Below are positions 26,746 to 37,355 of a stretch of DNA of 64,000 bases, in pieces. Source of the DNA: Pseudomonas sp. B21-040 (GTDB lineage Bacteria > Pseudomonadota > Gammaproteobacteria > Pseudomonadales > Pseudomonadaceae); the NCBI RefSeq assembly GCF_024748695.1, contig NZ_CP087176.1, forward strand, positions 6,193,501-6,257,500, written 5' to 3'. The notes below the pieces were generated by a model that saw only the letters and a list, made by a program, of their open reading frames with translations, was not told the DNA's origin and made no database searches. Made by a program: the position numbers and the translations under genes. The number at the start of each line of letters is the position of its first letter. The first letter of the stretch is position 1.

Positions 26746-27630
26746 TTACTCCTCTTCGCGTTTGCGTGAATCCGGCGCCTGATCCGCATCCTTCTTCGGT
26801 GGCCCGCTCTCGCTACGGATCTGCGCATGGCTGATCAGGGCAAAGATAAAGCTGCCGCCGATGATATTTCCCGCCAGCGTCGGCCCGGCGAACACCAGCC
26901 AGAAATCCTTCCACGGCAACTCGCCGGCAAACACCAGGTAAGACACCTCGGCCGACCCGACGACGATGTGGGTGAAGTCTCCCAGCGCCATGAAATAGGT
27001 GATGAGGATGATGATCCACAGCTTCGCGCTTTCCATGGACGGAATCATCCAGACCATAGTGGCGATCATCCAGCCGGAGACAATGCCCTTGGCGAACATT
27101 TGGCCGGTGTGGTTTTCCATGACCTTGCGCCCGATTTCAAGGAAGGCCAGGTCGGTTTTACTGTCGAAAATCGGCAAATGCAGCATCACATACGCCACCA
27201 ACAACGTGCCGCACAGATTACCCACCAGCACCACCGTCCACAGCCGCAGCAGTCGGCCGACGTTAACCAGTGTCGGTTTGGTCATCACCGGTAGCACGGC
27301 GGTCAGGGTGTTTTCGGTGAACAGTTGCTGACGGGCGAGAATCACGGCGAGAAAGCCGGCGCAATAGCCGAAGCTCGCAATCACCTTGAAACCTTCTCCG
27401 TCCGGCAGGCGCGAGTTGAGCAAACCCATGCCCATCAACGACAGGCCCATGGTCAACCCCGCTGCCAGCGCCGACCACCACAGCGCAGCAATGCTGCGCT
27501 CCAGTTCCTGGTCGCCTTGGGTACGGATGATTTCATGCAGTACCGCCGCACGAGGTGGCTGGTTCTTTTCGACTTCGTGCTCTTCTTCAGCCGAAAGGTT
27601 CGGGGTCTTGCCGTCTTTTGGGGTATCCAT
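26746..27630 (-). CDS. Formate/nitrite transporter (FNT) family protein, YfdC-like
   Basis: Inner-membrane channel protein of 294 residues. After a charged N-terminal stretch of about 50 residues there are six predicted membrane helices. FNT landmarks are ENTLTAVLPVM (the N-terminal half-helix region), LRLWTVVLVGNLCGTLLVAY and GDFTHIVVGSAEVSYLVFAG, the latter with the family's second broken helix. The charged N- and C-terminal extensions (KKDADQAPDSRKREEE) are typical of the YfdC subgroup rather than FocA or NirC. ATG 27630 has AGGA 5 nt upstream. The transported anion is not known. Confidence 0.85.
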   Translation of the reverse strand: MDTPKDGKTPNLSAEEEHEVEKNQPPRAAVLHEIIRTQGDQELERSIAALWWSALAAGLTMGLSLMGMGLLNSRLPDGEGFKVIASFGYCAGFLAVILARQQLFTENTLTAVLPVMTKPTLVNVGRLLRLWTVVLVGNLCGTLLVAYVMLHLPIFDSKTDLAFLEIGRKVMENHTGQMFAKGIVSGWMIATMVWMIPSMESAKLWIIILITYFMALGDFTHIVVGSAEVSYLVFAGELPWKDFWLVFAGPTLAGNIIGGSFIFALISHAQIRSESGPPKKDADQAPDSRKREEE

Positions 27631-27713
27631 AGCATTCCTGAACCAGTGGCGTGTCATGAAGGTACGACACGCGTGGTTCGGAGCTGTTCAGTGTTCGGAA
27701 AAACGAAACCACG

Positions 27714-27803
27714 CCTGTAGGAGCACGGCTTGCCCGCGATGGGTTCAGCCCGGTGGCGGCGGTGATGCGAAAGACGTCATCGCGAGCGAGCTCGGCTCCT
27801 ACT
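27714..27803. repeat. REP doublet overlapping the thioesterase stop codon
   Basis: TGTAGGAGCACGGCTTGCCC at the left and CGCGAGCGAGCTCGGCTCCT at the right, in inverted orientation. The right core runs into the 3' end of the thioesterase gene: its TAG stop (27799-27801) is part of the REP sequence GGCTCCTAC. Confidence 0.8.
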
Positions 27804-28197
27804 CGACGTCATCCTGAAACTGGTCTTTGACGTATTTGATCTCGGTGCGGCCATGCGGCGCCGGCAAGCCGTCTTCGCCCAAGTTGACGAACACCATCTT
27901 TTCCACGGTGAGGATGCTTTTTCGGGTGATCTTGTTGCGCACTTCACAAGTCAGGGTGATCGAGGTGCGACCGAACTCGGTGGCGGTGATGCCCAATTCG
28001 ATGATGTCGCCCTGGCGCGAGGCGCTGACGAAGTTGATTTCGGAAATGTACTTGGTGACAACGCGCTGGTTGCCCAGTTGAACGATGGCATAGATCGCCG
28101 CTTCTTCGTCGATCCAGCGCAACAGGCTACCGCCGAACAGCGTGCCGTTGGGGTTGAGGTCTTCAGGTTTTACCCATTTGCGGGTGTGGAAATTCAT
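27799..28197 (-). CDS. Acyl-CoA thioesterase, hotdog fold
   Basis: Hotdog-fold thioesterase of 132 residues. Signature features: LNPNGTLFGGSLLRWIDEEA, in which N-x-x-G-x-x-x-G-G precedes the central helix with catalytic Asp/Glu, and the strand NFVSASRQGDIIELGITATE. It resembles YciA/cytosolic acyl-CoA hydrolases that cleave medium to long acyl-CoA. ATG 28197 has AGGAG 5 nt upstream; the longer frame to 28221 is rejected. The stop codon lies inside a REP, so the last codons may have been reshaped by REP insertion. Confidence 0.82.
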   Translation of the reverse strand: MNFHTRKWVKPEDLNPNGTLFGGSLLRWIDEEAAIYAIVQLGNQRVVTKYISEINFVSASRQGDIIELGITATEFGRTSITLTCEVRNKITRKSILTVEKMVFVNLGEDGLPAPHGRTEIKYVKDQFQDDVE

Positions 28198-28317
28198 ATT
28201 CACTCCTGAGCGTCTTGCCAAATGATGGGAGGCATCATGGCAGAGCCCGACCTAGAGCTCTATTACGCATAGACTATGGTCTCGATTACCGTTCAGACAT
28301 TGACCAACAGAAACGCT

Positions 28318-29931
<1,614 letters not shown>

Positions 29932-30120
29932 GAGCAACTGCAAGTTGTGAGCTTCAAGCGGCAAGCAAAGGCCAAAAGCCGAGCTTGCCGCGCGAAGCCC
30001 GCCGCTTTGCCCCAATTTGCCAAAACAGTGTCAGGCAGCAAGTTCCAGGCACAAGAGACGAGCGCACCTCCGCTTCTCTTGCAGCTTGTGGTTTGCGGTT
30101 TGTAGCTGGAGGTTTCCTCC
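29932..30120 (+). other. ahcY-metF spacer with short direct and inverted repeats
   Basis: Contains AGCTTCAAGCGGCAAGC, GAGCTTGCCGC and the run TTGCAGCTTGTGGTTTGCGG, all variations on AGCTTG-x-(A/G)GCTT-type repeats common between pseudomonad genes. It ends with TGGAGG-TTT-CCTCCA (30107-30121), a 6-bp stem with 3-nt loop in which the metF ribosome-binding site GGAGG pairs with CCTCC directly before the ATG. Confidence 0.55.
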
Positions 30121-30966
30121 ATGTCCCAAGATCGTCGCTACAGCTTCGAGTTCTTCCCTACGAAGACCGATGCTGGGCATGAAAAGCTGATCGCCACTGC
30201 TCGTCAGCTGGCCACCTACAACCCCGATTTCTTCTCCTGCACCTATGGCGCTGGCGGTTCGACTCGTGATCGCACCCTCAACACCGTGTTGCAGCTCGAA
30301 AGCGAAGTCAAAGTTCCTGCCGCACCGCATCTGTCTTGCGTAGGCGACAGCAAGGACGACTTGCGCGGCCTGCTGGCCCAATACAAGGCCGCCGGCATCA
30401 AGCGTATCGTTGCCCTGCGCGGTGACCTGCCTTCGGGCATGGGCATGGCCAGCGGTGAAATGCGCCACGCCAATGACCTGGTCGAGTTCATTCGTGAAGA
30501 AACCGGCGATCATTTCCACATCGAAGTCGCCGCCTACCCGGAAATGCACCCGCAAGCGCGCAATTTCGAAGACGACATCGCAAACTTCGTGCGCAAGGCT
30601 AACGCCGGTGCCGACAGTGCGATCACCCAGTACTTCTTCAACGCCGACAGCTACTTCTACTTTGTCGAGCGTGTACGGGCGATGGGCGTGAACATCCCGA
30701 TCGTGCCGGGGATCATGCCGATCACCAACTACAGCAAACTGGCGCGCTTCTCTGACGCCTGCGGTGCGGAAATCCCGCGCTGGATCCGCAAACAGCTGGA
30801 AGCCTACGGCGACGACACCCAAAGCATTCAAGGCTTTGGTGAACAAGTCATCACCGAGATGTGCGAACGCCTGCTGCAAGGTGGCGCACCCGGCCTGCAC
30901 TTCTACACACTGAACCAGGCTGAAGCGAGTCTGGCGGTGTGGAACAACCTGAAGTTGCCGCGCTGA
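30121..30966 (+). CDS. metF: Methylenetetrahydrofolate reductase
   Basis: FAD enzyme of 281 residues that reduces 5,10-methylene-THF to 5-methyl-THF, the methyl donor for remaking methionine from the homocysteine released by AhcY. Signatures: SFEFFPTKTDAGHEKL at the N-terminus (catalytic Glu), FFSCTYGAGGSTRDRT, RIVALRGDLPSG, EVAAYPEMHPQA and ITQYFFNADSYFYF. The ATG has GGAGG 8 nt upstream, but that site can fold into a hairpin with the bases just before the start. It is downstream of ahcY and ends at a terminator. Confidence 0.97.
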   Translation: MSQDRRYSFEFFPTKTDAGHEKLIATARQLATYNPDFFSCTYGAGGSTRDRTLNTVLQLESEVKVPAAPHLSCVGDSKDDLRGLLAQYKAAGIKRIVALRGDLPSGMGMASGEMRHANDLVEFIREETGDHFHIEVAAYPEMHPQARNFEDDIANFVRKANAGADSAITQYFFNADSYFYFVERVRAMGVNIPIVPGIMPITNYSKLARFSDACGAEIPRWIRKQLEAYGDDTQSIQGFGEQVITEMCERLLQGGAPGLHFYTLNQAEASLAVWNNLKLPR

Positions 30967-30983
30967 AACAGTGCAACATCATG

Positions 30984-31015
30984 AAAAGGCTCTGGAGAAA
31001 TCCAGGGCCTTTTTT
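30984..31015 (+). terminator. Intrinsic terminator of metF
   Basis: AAAAGGCTCTGGA, loop GAAA, TCCAGGGCCTTTTTT. GNRA loop, GC-rich stem and T-tract, 18 bp past the metF stop. Confidence 0.9.
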
Positions 31016-31090
31016 ATGGGATTTACTTTGTGCCAGAGCTTTCGGATCCAGTTTCTGGCTCTTTATGGTTTCTCGTCGTAATCTCACGCC

Positions 31091-31906
31091 ATGCCCCTGA
31101 TTTCGCGATTTCTGACAGTTCTGCTTTTTACTTGCCTGAGCTTTGCCGCCCAAGGCGAGAAGCTGCGCATTGTCACCGAACCGTGGGCGCCTTATGTCTA
31201 TGAGGAAAATGGCAAATTCCTGGGGCTGGATTACGAAACCACAGCCATCGTCTTCAAACGCCTGGGGATCGAAGTTGACTGGCAGTTCCTGCCGTGGAAA
31301 CGCTGCCTGTCGATGCTTGAAACCGGTCAGGCCGATGGCGCGCTGGATATTTTCCACAGTGCCGAACGTGACGCGACCCTGCTCTATCCCGTTGAACCGC
31401 TCTCGGAAGTCGAGTTCGTGATGTTCTACGCCAATCAGCGGCCCCACCCGTTTCGCACCTTGAGCGATCTGAAAGGCCTGACCATCGGCACCTCACCGGG
31501 CTACCTCTACAGCAAGGATTTCAGCGACTCGCCGCTGTTCATCCGTGAACCGGCGCCCACCCATGAAGCTAATTTCGGCAAGCTGGTACGGGGGAGGATC
31601 GACCTGCTGATCACTGATCGCCGGGTCGGCCAGCATTTGCTCGATGAATTGGGCATTCGCGACAGGATCACCGAAAATCCTACCGTCATCAGCCACCAGA
31701 GTCAGTTTCTGGCGGTACGTCGCAATGCCGGCATGGATTTGCTGGTGCAGCGTTTCGGCGCCGAACTCAAGCGCTTCAAGCGCGAGCCCGCCTACGCGGA
31801 ACTGAGCGCCCGATACGGAGCGCAACCCGGTGCCGCCCTTAACACCGACACCGCCAACGCGAACCCTATAAAAACCGTTGAGCAGCAGGAAAGCGGCGCG
31901 CAGTGA
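31091..31906 (+). CDS. Periplasmic solute-binding protein, SBP_bac_3 type (orphan)
   Basis: Exported protein of 271 residues, family 3 solute-binding fold. Signal peptide 1-22 (MPLISRFLTVLLFTCLSFAAQG), then EKLRIVTEPWAPYVYEENGK, which aligns with the start of the orphan binding protein at 4855-5592. A Pro/Thr/Asn-rich tail of about 35 residues (ALNTDTANANPIKTVEQQ) follows the fold. No ABC permease or histidine kinase is adjacent, so its partner is elsewhere or absent. The ribosome-binding site is weak. The ligand is unknown; a polar amino acid is the commonest choice in the family. Confidence 0.75.
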   Translation: MPLISRFLTVLLFTCLSFAAQGEKLRIVTEPWAPYVYEENGKFLGLDYETTAIVFKRLGIEVDWQFLPWKRCLSMLETGQADGALDIFHSAERDATLLYPVEPLSEVEFVMFYANQRPHPFRTLSDLKGLTIGTSPGYLYSKDFSDSPLFIREPAPTHEANFGKLVRGRIDLLITDRRVGQHLLDELGIRDRITENPTVISHQSQFLAVRRNAGMDLLVQRFGAELKRFKREPAYAELSARYGAQPGAALNTDTANANPIKTVEQQESGAQ

Positions 31907-32128
31907 TTGCTCTGTTATACTCCGGCGTTCCCGCCAGGCTCACGCCCGGACGCTCGGACTTGTTCAAGGCATCTCGACCCCGCTACAGCGCAGCTTTCGG
32001 CCCGCGCGAGCACTCCAGACGAGCTTTTGAGTTCCAGCAGGACCGGACGGGATTGCGTTCCTCTTAAACGCTATTCGCGCCAGGCAAGACTCCCATTGGG
32101 CCAAGCCCTAACTAAAACAGGATTACTC
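31907..32128 (+). other. Long 5' leader of rhlE
   Basis: About 200 nt lie between a promoter-like TATACT (31916-31921) and the rhlE start. The region has GC-rich potential stems (for example GCCCGG with downstream CGGGC-like stretches) and no recognisable gene. Long leaders are common for DEAD-box helicase mRNAs that respond to cold or autoregulate; here this is inference. Confidence 0.4.
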
Positions 32129-34006
32129 ATGTCCTTTGCTTCCCTCGGTCTCTCCGAGGCTTTAGTCCGCGCCATCGAGGCAGCGGGCTATACCGAGCCT
32201 ACTCCGGTGCAACAGCGGGCTATTCCCGCCGTGTTGCAAGGTCGCGACCTGATGGTCGCGGCTCAGACAGGTACTGGTAAAACCGGCGGCTTCGCCCTTC
32301 CGATTCTGGAGCGGTTGTTCCCCAACGGTCACCCGGACAAATCCCAGCGTCACGGCCCGCGCCAACCGCGCGTACTGGTCCTGACCCCGACTCGCGAACT
32401 CGCGGCTCAAGTACACGAGAGCTTCAAGCTCTATGCCCGTGACCTGAAGTTCGTCAGCGCCTGCATCTTCGGCGGCGTCGGCATGAACCCGCAGGTTCAG
32501 GCCATGTCTCGCGGTGTTGACGTGCTGGTGGCCTGCCCTGGCCGCTTGCTCGACCTCGCCGGCCAAGGCAGCGTCGATTTGTCCCACGTGGAAATCCTCG
32601 TGCTGGACGAAGCCGACCGCATGCTCGACATGGGCTTTGTCCATGACGTGAAGAAGGTTTTGGCCCGCCTGCCGGCCAAACGGCAGAACCTGCTGTTCTC
32701 GGCGACGTTCTCCAAGGACATCACCGACCTCGCCGGCAAGCTGCTGCACAACCCGGAACGCATTGAAGTCACGCCGCCGAACACCACGGTCGAGCGTATC
32801 GAACAGCGTGTGTTCCGCCTGGCTGCCAGCCACAAGCGCTCGTTGCTGGCCCACCTGATCACCAATGGCGCCTGGGAACAGGTGCTGGTGTTCACCCGCA
32901 CCAAGCACGGCGCCAACCGCCTGGCCGAGTACCTGGACAAACACGGCCTCAGCGCTGTCGCGATCCACGGTAACAAGAGCCAGAACGCTCGCACCAAAGC
33001 CCTGGCCGACTTCAAGGCCGGTGAAGTGCGCATCCTGGTAGCCACCGACATCGCGGCGCGTGGCCTGGACATCGACCAGTTGCCCCACGTGGTCAACTTC
33101 GAACTGCCGAACGTCGACGAAGACTACGTTCACCGCATTGGCCGTACTGGCCGTGCCGGTCGTTCGGGCGAAGCGATTTCGCTGGTCGCGCCCGACGAAG
33201 AGAAATTGCTCAAAAGCATCGAGCGCATGACCAAGCAGAAAATCGCCGACGGCGACCTGATGGGCTTCGACTCCAGCGCTGTAGAAGCCGAGAAACCTGA
33301 AGTCCGTGAGCGTCCGGATGTGCGTAACCCGCGCAACCCACGTGGCCCGCGCGGCGACGGCCCGAACGGCACCGGCGGTGGTGGCGGTCGTAAAGACAAG
33401 GGCAAGGACAAGGGCGGCAAGGAAAAACCTGCCGCCACGGCCCGCGGTGATCGCCCGGCACGTGAACACAAGCCACGCGAAGGCACCCCGGCGCGCGAAC
33501 AACAGCGTCCGGCGCCACGCGCTGCCTCGGCTGACCGTGCCCCAGACGAGTTCCTGGACGACGATATCGATAACTTTGGTAACCGCGTCGATTACGTTCC
33601 TCAAGCCAAACCGGCTCAGGGTCGTGGCCGCCGTCCGGGTGCTCCGGCACAGGGTTCGGCCGCTGGCGCAGCTGCTCCGCGTACCGGCGGCAAGCCTCAG
33701 GGTCGCCAAAGCGGTCCGCGCAGCAGCGACGGCGCCACCACCGGCACGCCGCCAGCCAAGCGCAGCGGTCCACGCAGCGGCGCTCCACGTGACGGTCAGG
33801 CCCGTCGTGAAGAAGGTCGCAACCGTCGTCCCGCTCGTGACGATCAGCCGCGTTCGGAACCGGCCGTGCAGAACCCGCGCGGTCCCGCGCCGAAGATCAT
33901 TCACAAGGAGTCGAAAACCGATCGTTTCCCGACTCCTGAGCAACTTGATCAACTGCCAGGCCGTCCGCGTGGCGAAAAACCAGCATTGCTGACCCGCAAC
34001 CGCTAA
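32129..34006 (+). CDS. rhlE: DEAD-box RNA helicase RhlE
   Basis: ATP-dependent RNA helicase of 625 residues, involved in ribosome assembly and RNA turnover. Motifs in order: [10 protein letters not shown] (Q motif), [10 protein letters not shown] (Walker A), [24 protein letters not shown], then [12 protein letters not shown] and [13 protein letters not shown]. After about residue 380 comes a long, low-complexity, basic tail rich in Arg, Gly, Pro and Ala ([20 protein letters not shown]), typical of RhlE in Pseudomonas and a likely RNA-binding or condensate-forming region. ATG 32129 has AGGA 7 nt upstream; the track upstream of it is leader. A very strong terminator follows. Confidence 0.93.
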   Translation: MSFASLGLSEALVRAIEAAGYTEPTPVQQRAIPAVLQGRDLMVAAQTGTGKTGGFALPILERLFPNGHPDKSQRHGPRQPRVLVLTPTRELAAQVHESFKLYARDLKFVSACIFGGVGMNPQVQAMSRGVDVLVACPGRLLDLAGQGSVDLSHVEILVLDEADRMLDMGFVHDVKKVLARLPAKRQNLLFSATFSKDITDLAGKLLHNPERIEVTPPNTTVERIEQRVFRLAASHKRSLLAHLITNGAWEQVLVFTRTKHGANRLAEYLDKHGLSAVAIHGNKSQNARTKALADFKAGEVRILVATDIAARGLDIDQLPHVVNFELPNVDEDYVHRIGRTGRAGRSGEAISLVAPDEEKLLKSIERMTKQKIADGDLMGFDSSAVEAEKPEVRERPDVRNPRNPRGPRGDGPNGTGGGGGRKDKGKDKGGKEKPAATARGDRPAREHKPREGTPAREQQRPAPRAASADRAPDEFLDDDIDNFGNRVDYVPQAKPAQGRGRRPGAPAQGSAAGAAAPRTGGKPQGRQSGPRSSDGATTGTPPAKRSGPRSGAPRDGQARREEGRNRRPARDDQPRSEPAVQNPRGPAPKIIHKESKTDRFPTPEQLDQLPGRPRGEKPALLTRNR

Positions 34007-34020
34007 GTTTTTCCTGCCAT

Positions 34021-34059
34021 AAAAAAATGCCCCTGATCTCGCGATCAGGGGCATTTTTT
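34021..34059. terminator. Bidirectional intrinsic terminator of rhlE
   Basis: AAAAAAATGCCCCTGATC, loop TCGC, GATCAGGGGCATTTTTT: a nearly perfect stem with A- and T-tracts on both sides. Confidence 0.93.
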
Positions 34060-34075
34060 ATGCACTAACGTAAAC

Positions 34076-34164
34076 CTGTAGGAGCAAGGCTTGCCCGCGA
34101 TGGGTTCACCTCGGTTTTGCAGGTGTTGCCAATTGCGCTATCGCGAGCAAGCTCGGCTCCTACG
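34076..34164. repeat. REP doublet
   Basis: TGTAGGAGCAAGGCTTGCCC and, inverted, GCGAGCAAGCTCGGCTCCTA, between the rhlE terminator and the end of the yceI gene. Confidence 0.82.
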
Positions 34165-34173
34165 GTCTCAGCA

Positions 34174-34758
34174 TTACTTCGCTTTCACACCTTCAAAGGT
34201 CACGTACATCTCAACCGCATCGGACGATGGGCCCAAGTCTTTTTGCTTGCCGAAATCGGAACGCTTGAGGCTGAAAGTACCCTCAAAGCCTGCACGGTAG
34301 CCGCCCCATGGATCCTTGCCTTCACCCAGGAAAGTAGCCTTGACCACGATTGGCTTGGTCACACCGAGGATTGTCAGATCACCAGCCACGTCAGCAGTGT
34401 CTTTGCCAGCGGCGTTTTTACCGGTGGATTTTACGCTGGTGGAAACAAACGTGGCTTTGCTGGCGTTCAGGAAGTCTTTGCTGGAGATGTGCTTGTCACG
34501 CTCGGCATTGTTGGTGAAAACGCTCGCAGTGTTGACGTTGAACTCGATCTTGCTGTCTTCCGGCTTGGCAGCATCGAAGCTGAACTTGCCGTCGATGTCC
34601 TTGAAAGTGCCGGTGATGAAGCTGTAACCCAGGTGACTGATCTTGAAGTCAACGAAGGCGTGCTGGCCTTCTTTGTCGACGGTGTAGTCAGCTGCCATCA
34701 CGTTAGCGGACAGCAGGGCGGAACCGATTGCCAAAGCGGCGAGCGTCTTTTTCAACAT
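34174..34758 (-). CDS. YceI family periplasmic protein
   Basis: Exported lipocalin-like protein of 194 residues. Signal peptide [22 protein letters not shown] (1-22), mature start [20 protein letters not shown], with the YceI pattern [15 protein letters not shown] and [11 protein letters not shown] near the C-terminus. YceI proteins bind isoprenoid-type lipids such as octaprenyl diphosphate; a P. aeruginosa relative was described as a secreted protein in eye infection (PasP). AAGGA lies 9 nt before the ATG. The cytochrome b561 gene lies 31 bp upstream on the same strand, a pairing seen widely, suggesting a shared redox or quinone-related role. Confidence 0.9.
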   Translation of the reverse strand: MLKKTLAALAIGSALLSANVMAADYTVDKEGQHAFVDFKISHLGYSFITGTFKDIDGKFSFDAAKPEDSKIEFNVNTASVFTNNAERDKHISSKDFLNASKATFVSTSVKSTGKNAAGKDTADVAGDLTILGVTKPIVVKATFLGEGKDPWGGYRAGFEGTFSLKRSDFGKQKDLGPSSDAVEMYVTFEGVKAK

Positions 34759-34789
34759 GTCTTGTATTCCTTGGGGGGTAAGTTGAACT

Positions 34790-35341
34790 TCAGGCCTTGC
34801 GGCCCAGCATTCGTTTGAGGGTCACATCACGGTCGATAAAGTGGTGTTTCAATGCTGCCAACGCATGGAGACCGGAAAAAATCACCAGCGCCCACGCCAG
34901 GTAGAGATGAATCGCACCCGCGTTATCTGCCTGGTCCGGTAGTCCGGAAACCAGTGCAGGCACTTCAAACCAGTCAAACACCGGAATCCCGACACCCTCT
35001 GCGGTGGAAATCAGGTAACCGGCAATCATCACAGCGAACAGACAGAGATACAGAAAAGCATGCCCGAACATGGCGCCGAGGCGCGTCATGCGGCTGTAGC
35101 TGGTCAGCGTTGGCGGCGGTGGGCTGATGAAGCGCCACAACACACGCAACACCATGACACCCAGCAGGATCAGACCGATGCTCCTGTGCAGATCCGGTCC
35201 TGCCTTGCGCCAAGGGTCGTAGTAGCCGAGATCGACCATCCACAGACCCAGACCGAACAAACCGAACACTGCCAGCGCTACACCCCAGTGCATGAAGATG
35301 CTGACCCAGCCGTAGCGAGAGATAGAGTTTCGTAGTTGCAT
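34790..35341 (-). CDS. Cytochrome b561
   Basis: Inner-membrane dihaem cytochrome b of 183 residues with four membrane helices. Probable haem ligands are His in [14 protein letters not shown] (helix 1), [19 protein letters not shown] (helix 2), [18 protein letters not shown] (helix 3) and [20 protein letters not shown] (helix 4). It passes electrons between quinol and a partner, often in oxidative stress. ATG 35341 is preferred over TTG 35347; a weak GGGA precedes it. It forms an operon with the YceI gene. Upstream lie three ATCGA repeats. Confidence 0.88.
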   Translation of the reverse strand: MQLRNSISRYGWVSIFMHWGVALAVFGLFGLGLWMVDLGYYDPWRKAGPDLHRSIGLILLGVMVLRVLWRFISPPPPTLTSYSRMTRLGAMFGHAFLYLCLFAVMIAGYLISTAEGVGIPVFDWFEVPALVSGLPDQADNAGAIHLYLAWALVIFSGLHALAALKHHFIDRDVTLKRMLGRKA

Positions 35342-35371
35342 TGCCAAGTCCCTGTAAGTTCTGGCCCAAGA

Positions 35372-35424
35372 CTATCGAGTTATCTATCGAATTAAAGCCG
35401 AAAATTTCGCTTTGAAATATCGAG
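35372..35424. promoter_or_regulatory. Helically phased ATCGA repeats upstream of cytochrome b561
   Basis: ATCGA occurs at 35374, 35386 and 35419, spaced 12 and 33 bp, close to one and three helical turns. CTATCGA is shared by the first two. The positions fit an activator or repressor site for the b561-yceI operon. No known regulator consensus is matched with confidence. Confidence 0.35.
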
Positions 35425-35560
35425 AAATACGATCAAGAGCTTGAAATAGGCGTGTTAAGGAAAGATTAAAGACCAATGTGTGAGAAAAAATGAAGTCCAA
35501 CTAAAGAACACCTGCCCCCCGGTGTTTATTCGACTCCTGGCCTTGGTTTTCTACAGGCAT

Positions 35561-35592
35561 AAAAAAACGCGACATTGCTGCCGCGTTTTTTT
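35561..35592. terminator. Bidirectional intrinsic terminator
   Basis: AAAAAAACGCG, loop of about 10 nt (ACATTGCTGC), CGCGTTTTTTT, just past the amine oxidase stop on the minus strand. Confidence 0.75.
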
Positions 35593-35603
35593 AATCCCGA
35601 CGC

Positions 35604-37355
35604 TTACTGCGTCTTGGCATCCGCTACCGGAGTCGTAGCGGGCTTGGCCGCTGGCTTCTTCGCGGTCTCTGCTTTCTTCGCCGGAGCCTTTTTGGTTTCG
35701 GGTTTGGCTGTCGGTTTCTTCGCCGGAGCTTTGGCCGGCGCCTTTTTGGCGGGTTCGGCTTTCACGGGTGTTGCAGGCTTCGGTGCTTCAACCGGTGCCG
35801 GTGCAACGACCGGTGCTAGGGTCGGTGCTGGTGGAGCGACAGGTTCAGGCGCCTTGACCGGCTCTGGCTTCTTGTCGTCATCCGAACCGCCGAACAGGTT
35901 GCTGAAGAAGTTGCCTTTCTTCGCCGCCACGGCGCCGGCCGCCGCCGCAGTTGCTGCCGGGCCCACTTTAGCCGGTTCAAACGACTTGCCCGCCGCCAGG
36001 TCTTCTACCTGACTGGCTGCGCGCTGGCCAGTGCGCAATGCGCCTTCCAGAGTGCCCGGGTACAAGGTGTCGGTGTGTTCGCCTGCGAAGGCTACACGCT
36101 GAATCGGACGTTCCCACAGACGCCAGAACTTGCTGATCTGGCCTGGACCGAAGGCCAGGTAGGCACCGCCGGTCGATGGGTCGGTGCTGTAGCGACGGAT
36201 TTCATAACCGGTGAACGAACCACGCGCTTGTGGATAGAACGTGTGCAGACGGATCAACACCTGATCGACCATCTGTTTGTCGCCGAACGCCTGCATCACC
36301 CGCGCGTTGTCGCCGGACAGGTTAATCACTACGTTGGCGCCGCCCTTCAAGGCAGGCTCGATCCACAGCATGCCCAGCCCGGTGTTGCTGAAGACTTCGC
36401 CGGACATGCGCGCCTTGGGTTCCCACACAGGTGTCTTGAACTTGAGCATGATCTGGTCGCGCCAACCGTAGTTGGTGCCTTTGATCGCGCCCAGGTGCTG
36501 GGCGTCCAGCGCCGGGGTCATCTGGATCTTGTTCAGCGCGCGCAGCGGCACGGCCAGCACCACGTAGTCAGCCTGATACCCGACGTTGTCGACTTTGACG
36601 GTGACGCCGTCCTTGTCCTGAATGATTGCCGAGACCGGGGAGTTGGTCTTGATGGTTTTCAGTTGCTTGACGAACGCCTGGGCCAGCACCGGGCTGCCGC
36701 CGACCAATCGCGAAGCGCGCAGGTCACGATCGGAAATGCCACGGTAGACACGGCTTTGCTGTGCGAAGTACAGCAGAGACAGACGCGAAGGTTCGTCGTA
36801 GCGGCTACGAATCTGCTGGTTGATCAACTGACGCGCAGTGGCCGGCAGGTTCTGCTTGTCGAGCCAGTTGGACACGGTGATCGAATCCAGCGATTGCAGC
36901 GTGTTGGTAGCGAGCGGGTTCAGCGGGTCGTCAATCGAGCGCGCCAGATCGTCCAGGGTCTTTTCGTAGCGCTTGATCGCGTCGGCGGTGGTCGGTTGCT
37001 TGGTCGTCAGATCAGCGGCCGAGAAGTACTCGCCATCGATCAGGTAGCTTGGGGTGCGCACGAATTCAGGGGCCGGCGTGGTGCTCAGCTTGAAGGTCGA
37101 CACGTACTTGTTCAGCACCGGCTGGGCCTTGTCGTTGCCGATCCACTCGCTGGTGGCCATCCCGGAGCGACCGCCCAGGCTCGATTTGGCTTCCAGCAAC
37201 GTGACCTGCCAGCCTTTGTTCTGCAGTTCGTAAGCCGCGGTCAGGCCGGACAGCCCGCCGCCGATCACGATCGCGGTTTTATCCTTGGCCAGCGCAGACA
37301 CGCTGAACAGCCCCAACATCACCAGCGCACAGGCGCGCAGCCAACCGACAGACAT
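35604..37355 (-). CDS. Exported FAD-dependent amine oxidase with histone-like C-terminal tail
   Basis: Flavoprotein of 583 residues. Residues 1-23 (MSVGWLRACALVMLGLFSVS, then ALA) form a signal peptide. The FAD site is AIVIGGGLSGLTAAYELQNK with LLEAKSSLGGRSG, and the C-terminal FAD signature is RVAFAGEHTDTLYPGTLEGA, as in monoamine oxidase-like enzymes. After about residue 455 comes a linker, then a Lys/Ala/Pro-rich tail of about 100 residues (AEPAKKAPAKAPAKKPTA) resembling AlgP or histone H1. Such a tail on an exported oxidase is unusual; it might bind polyanions such as DNA or alginate, or anchor to the envelope. GGAG precedes the ATG. It diverges from bioA. Homologues lie near bioA in other pseudomonads (PA0421, from memory). 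Confidence 0.85.
   Translation of the reverse strand: MSVGWLRACALVMLGLFSVSALAKDKTAIVIGGGLSGLTAAYELQNKGWQVTLLEAKSSLGGRSGMATSEWIGNDKAQPVLNKYVSTFKLSTTPAPEFVRTPSYLIDGEYFSAADLTTKQPTTADAIKRYEKTLDDLARSIDDPLNPLATNTLQSLDSITVSNWLDKQNLPATARQLINQQIRSRYDEPSRLSLLYFAQQSRVYRGISDRDLRASRLVGGSPVLAQAFVKQLKTIKTNSPVSAIIQDKDGVTVKVDNVGYQADYVVLAVPLRALNKIQMTPALDAQHLGAIKGTNYGWRDQIMLKFKTPVWEPKARMSGEVFSNTGLGMLWIEPALKGGANVVINLSGDNARVMQAFGDKQMVDQVLIRLHTFYPQARGSFTGYEIRRYSTDPSTGGAYLAFGPGQISKFWRLWERPIQRVAFAGEHTDTLYPGTLEGALRTGQRAASQVEDLAAGKSFEPAKVGPAATAAAAGAVAAKKGNFFSNLFGGSDDDKKPEPVKAPEPVAPPAPTLAPVVAPAPVEAPKPATPVKAEPAKKAPAKAPAKKPTAKPETKKAPAKKAETAKKPAAKPATTPVADAKTQ

Noticed and set aside
32162..34054. Long open frame (630 codons) antisense to rhlE
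   Set aside because: Runs through the rhlE terminator and matches no protein family; the sense strand has every DEAD-box motif.
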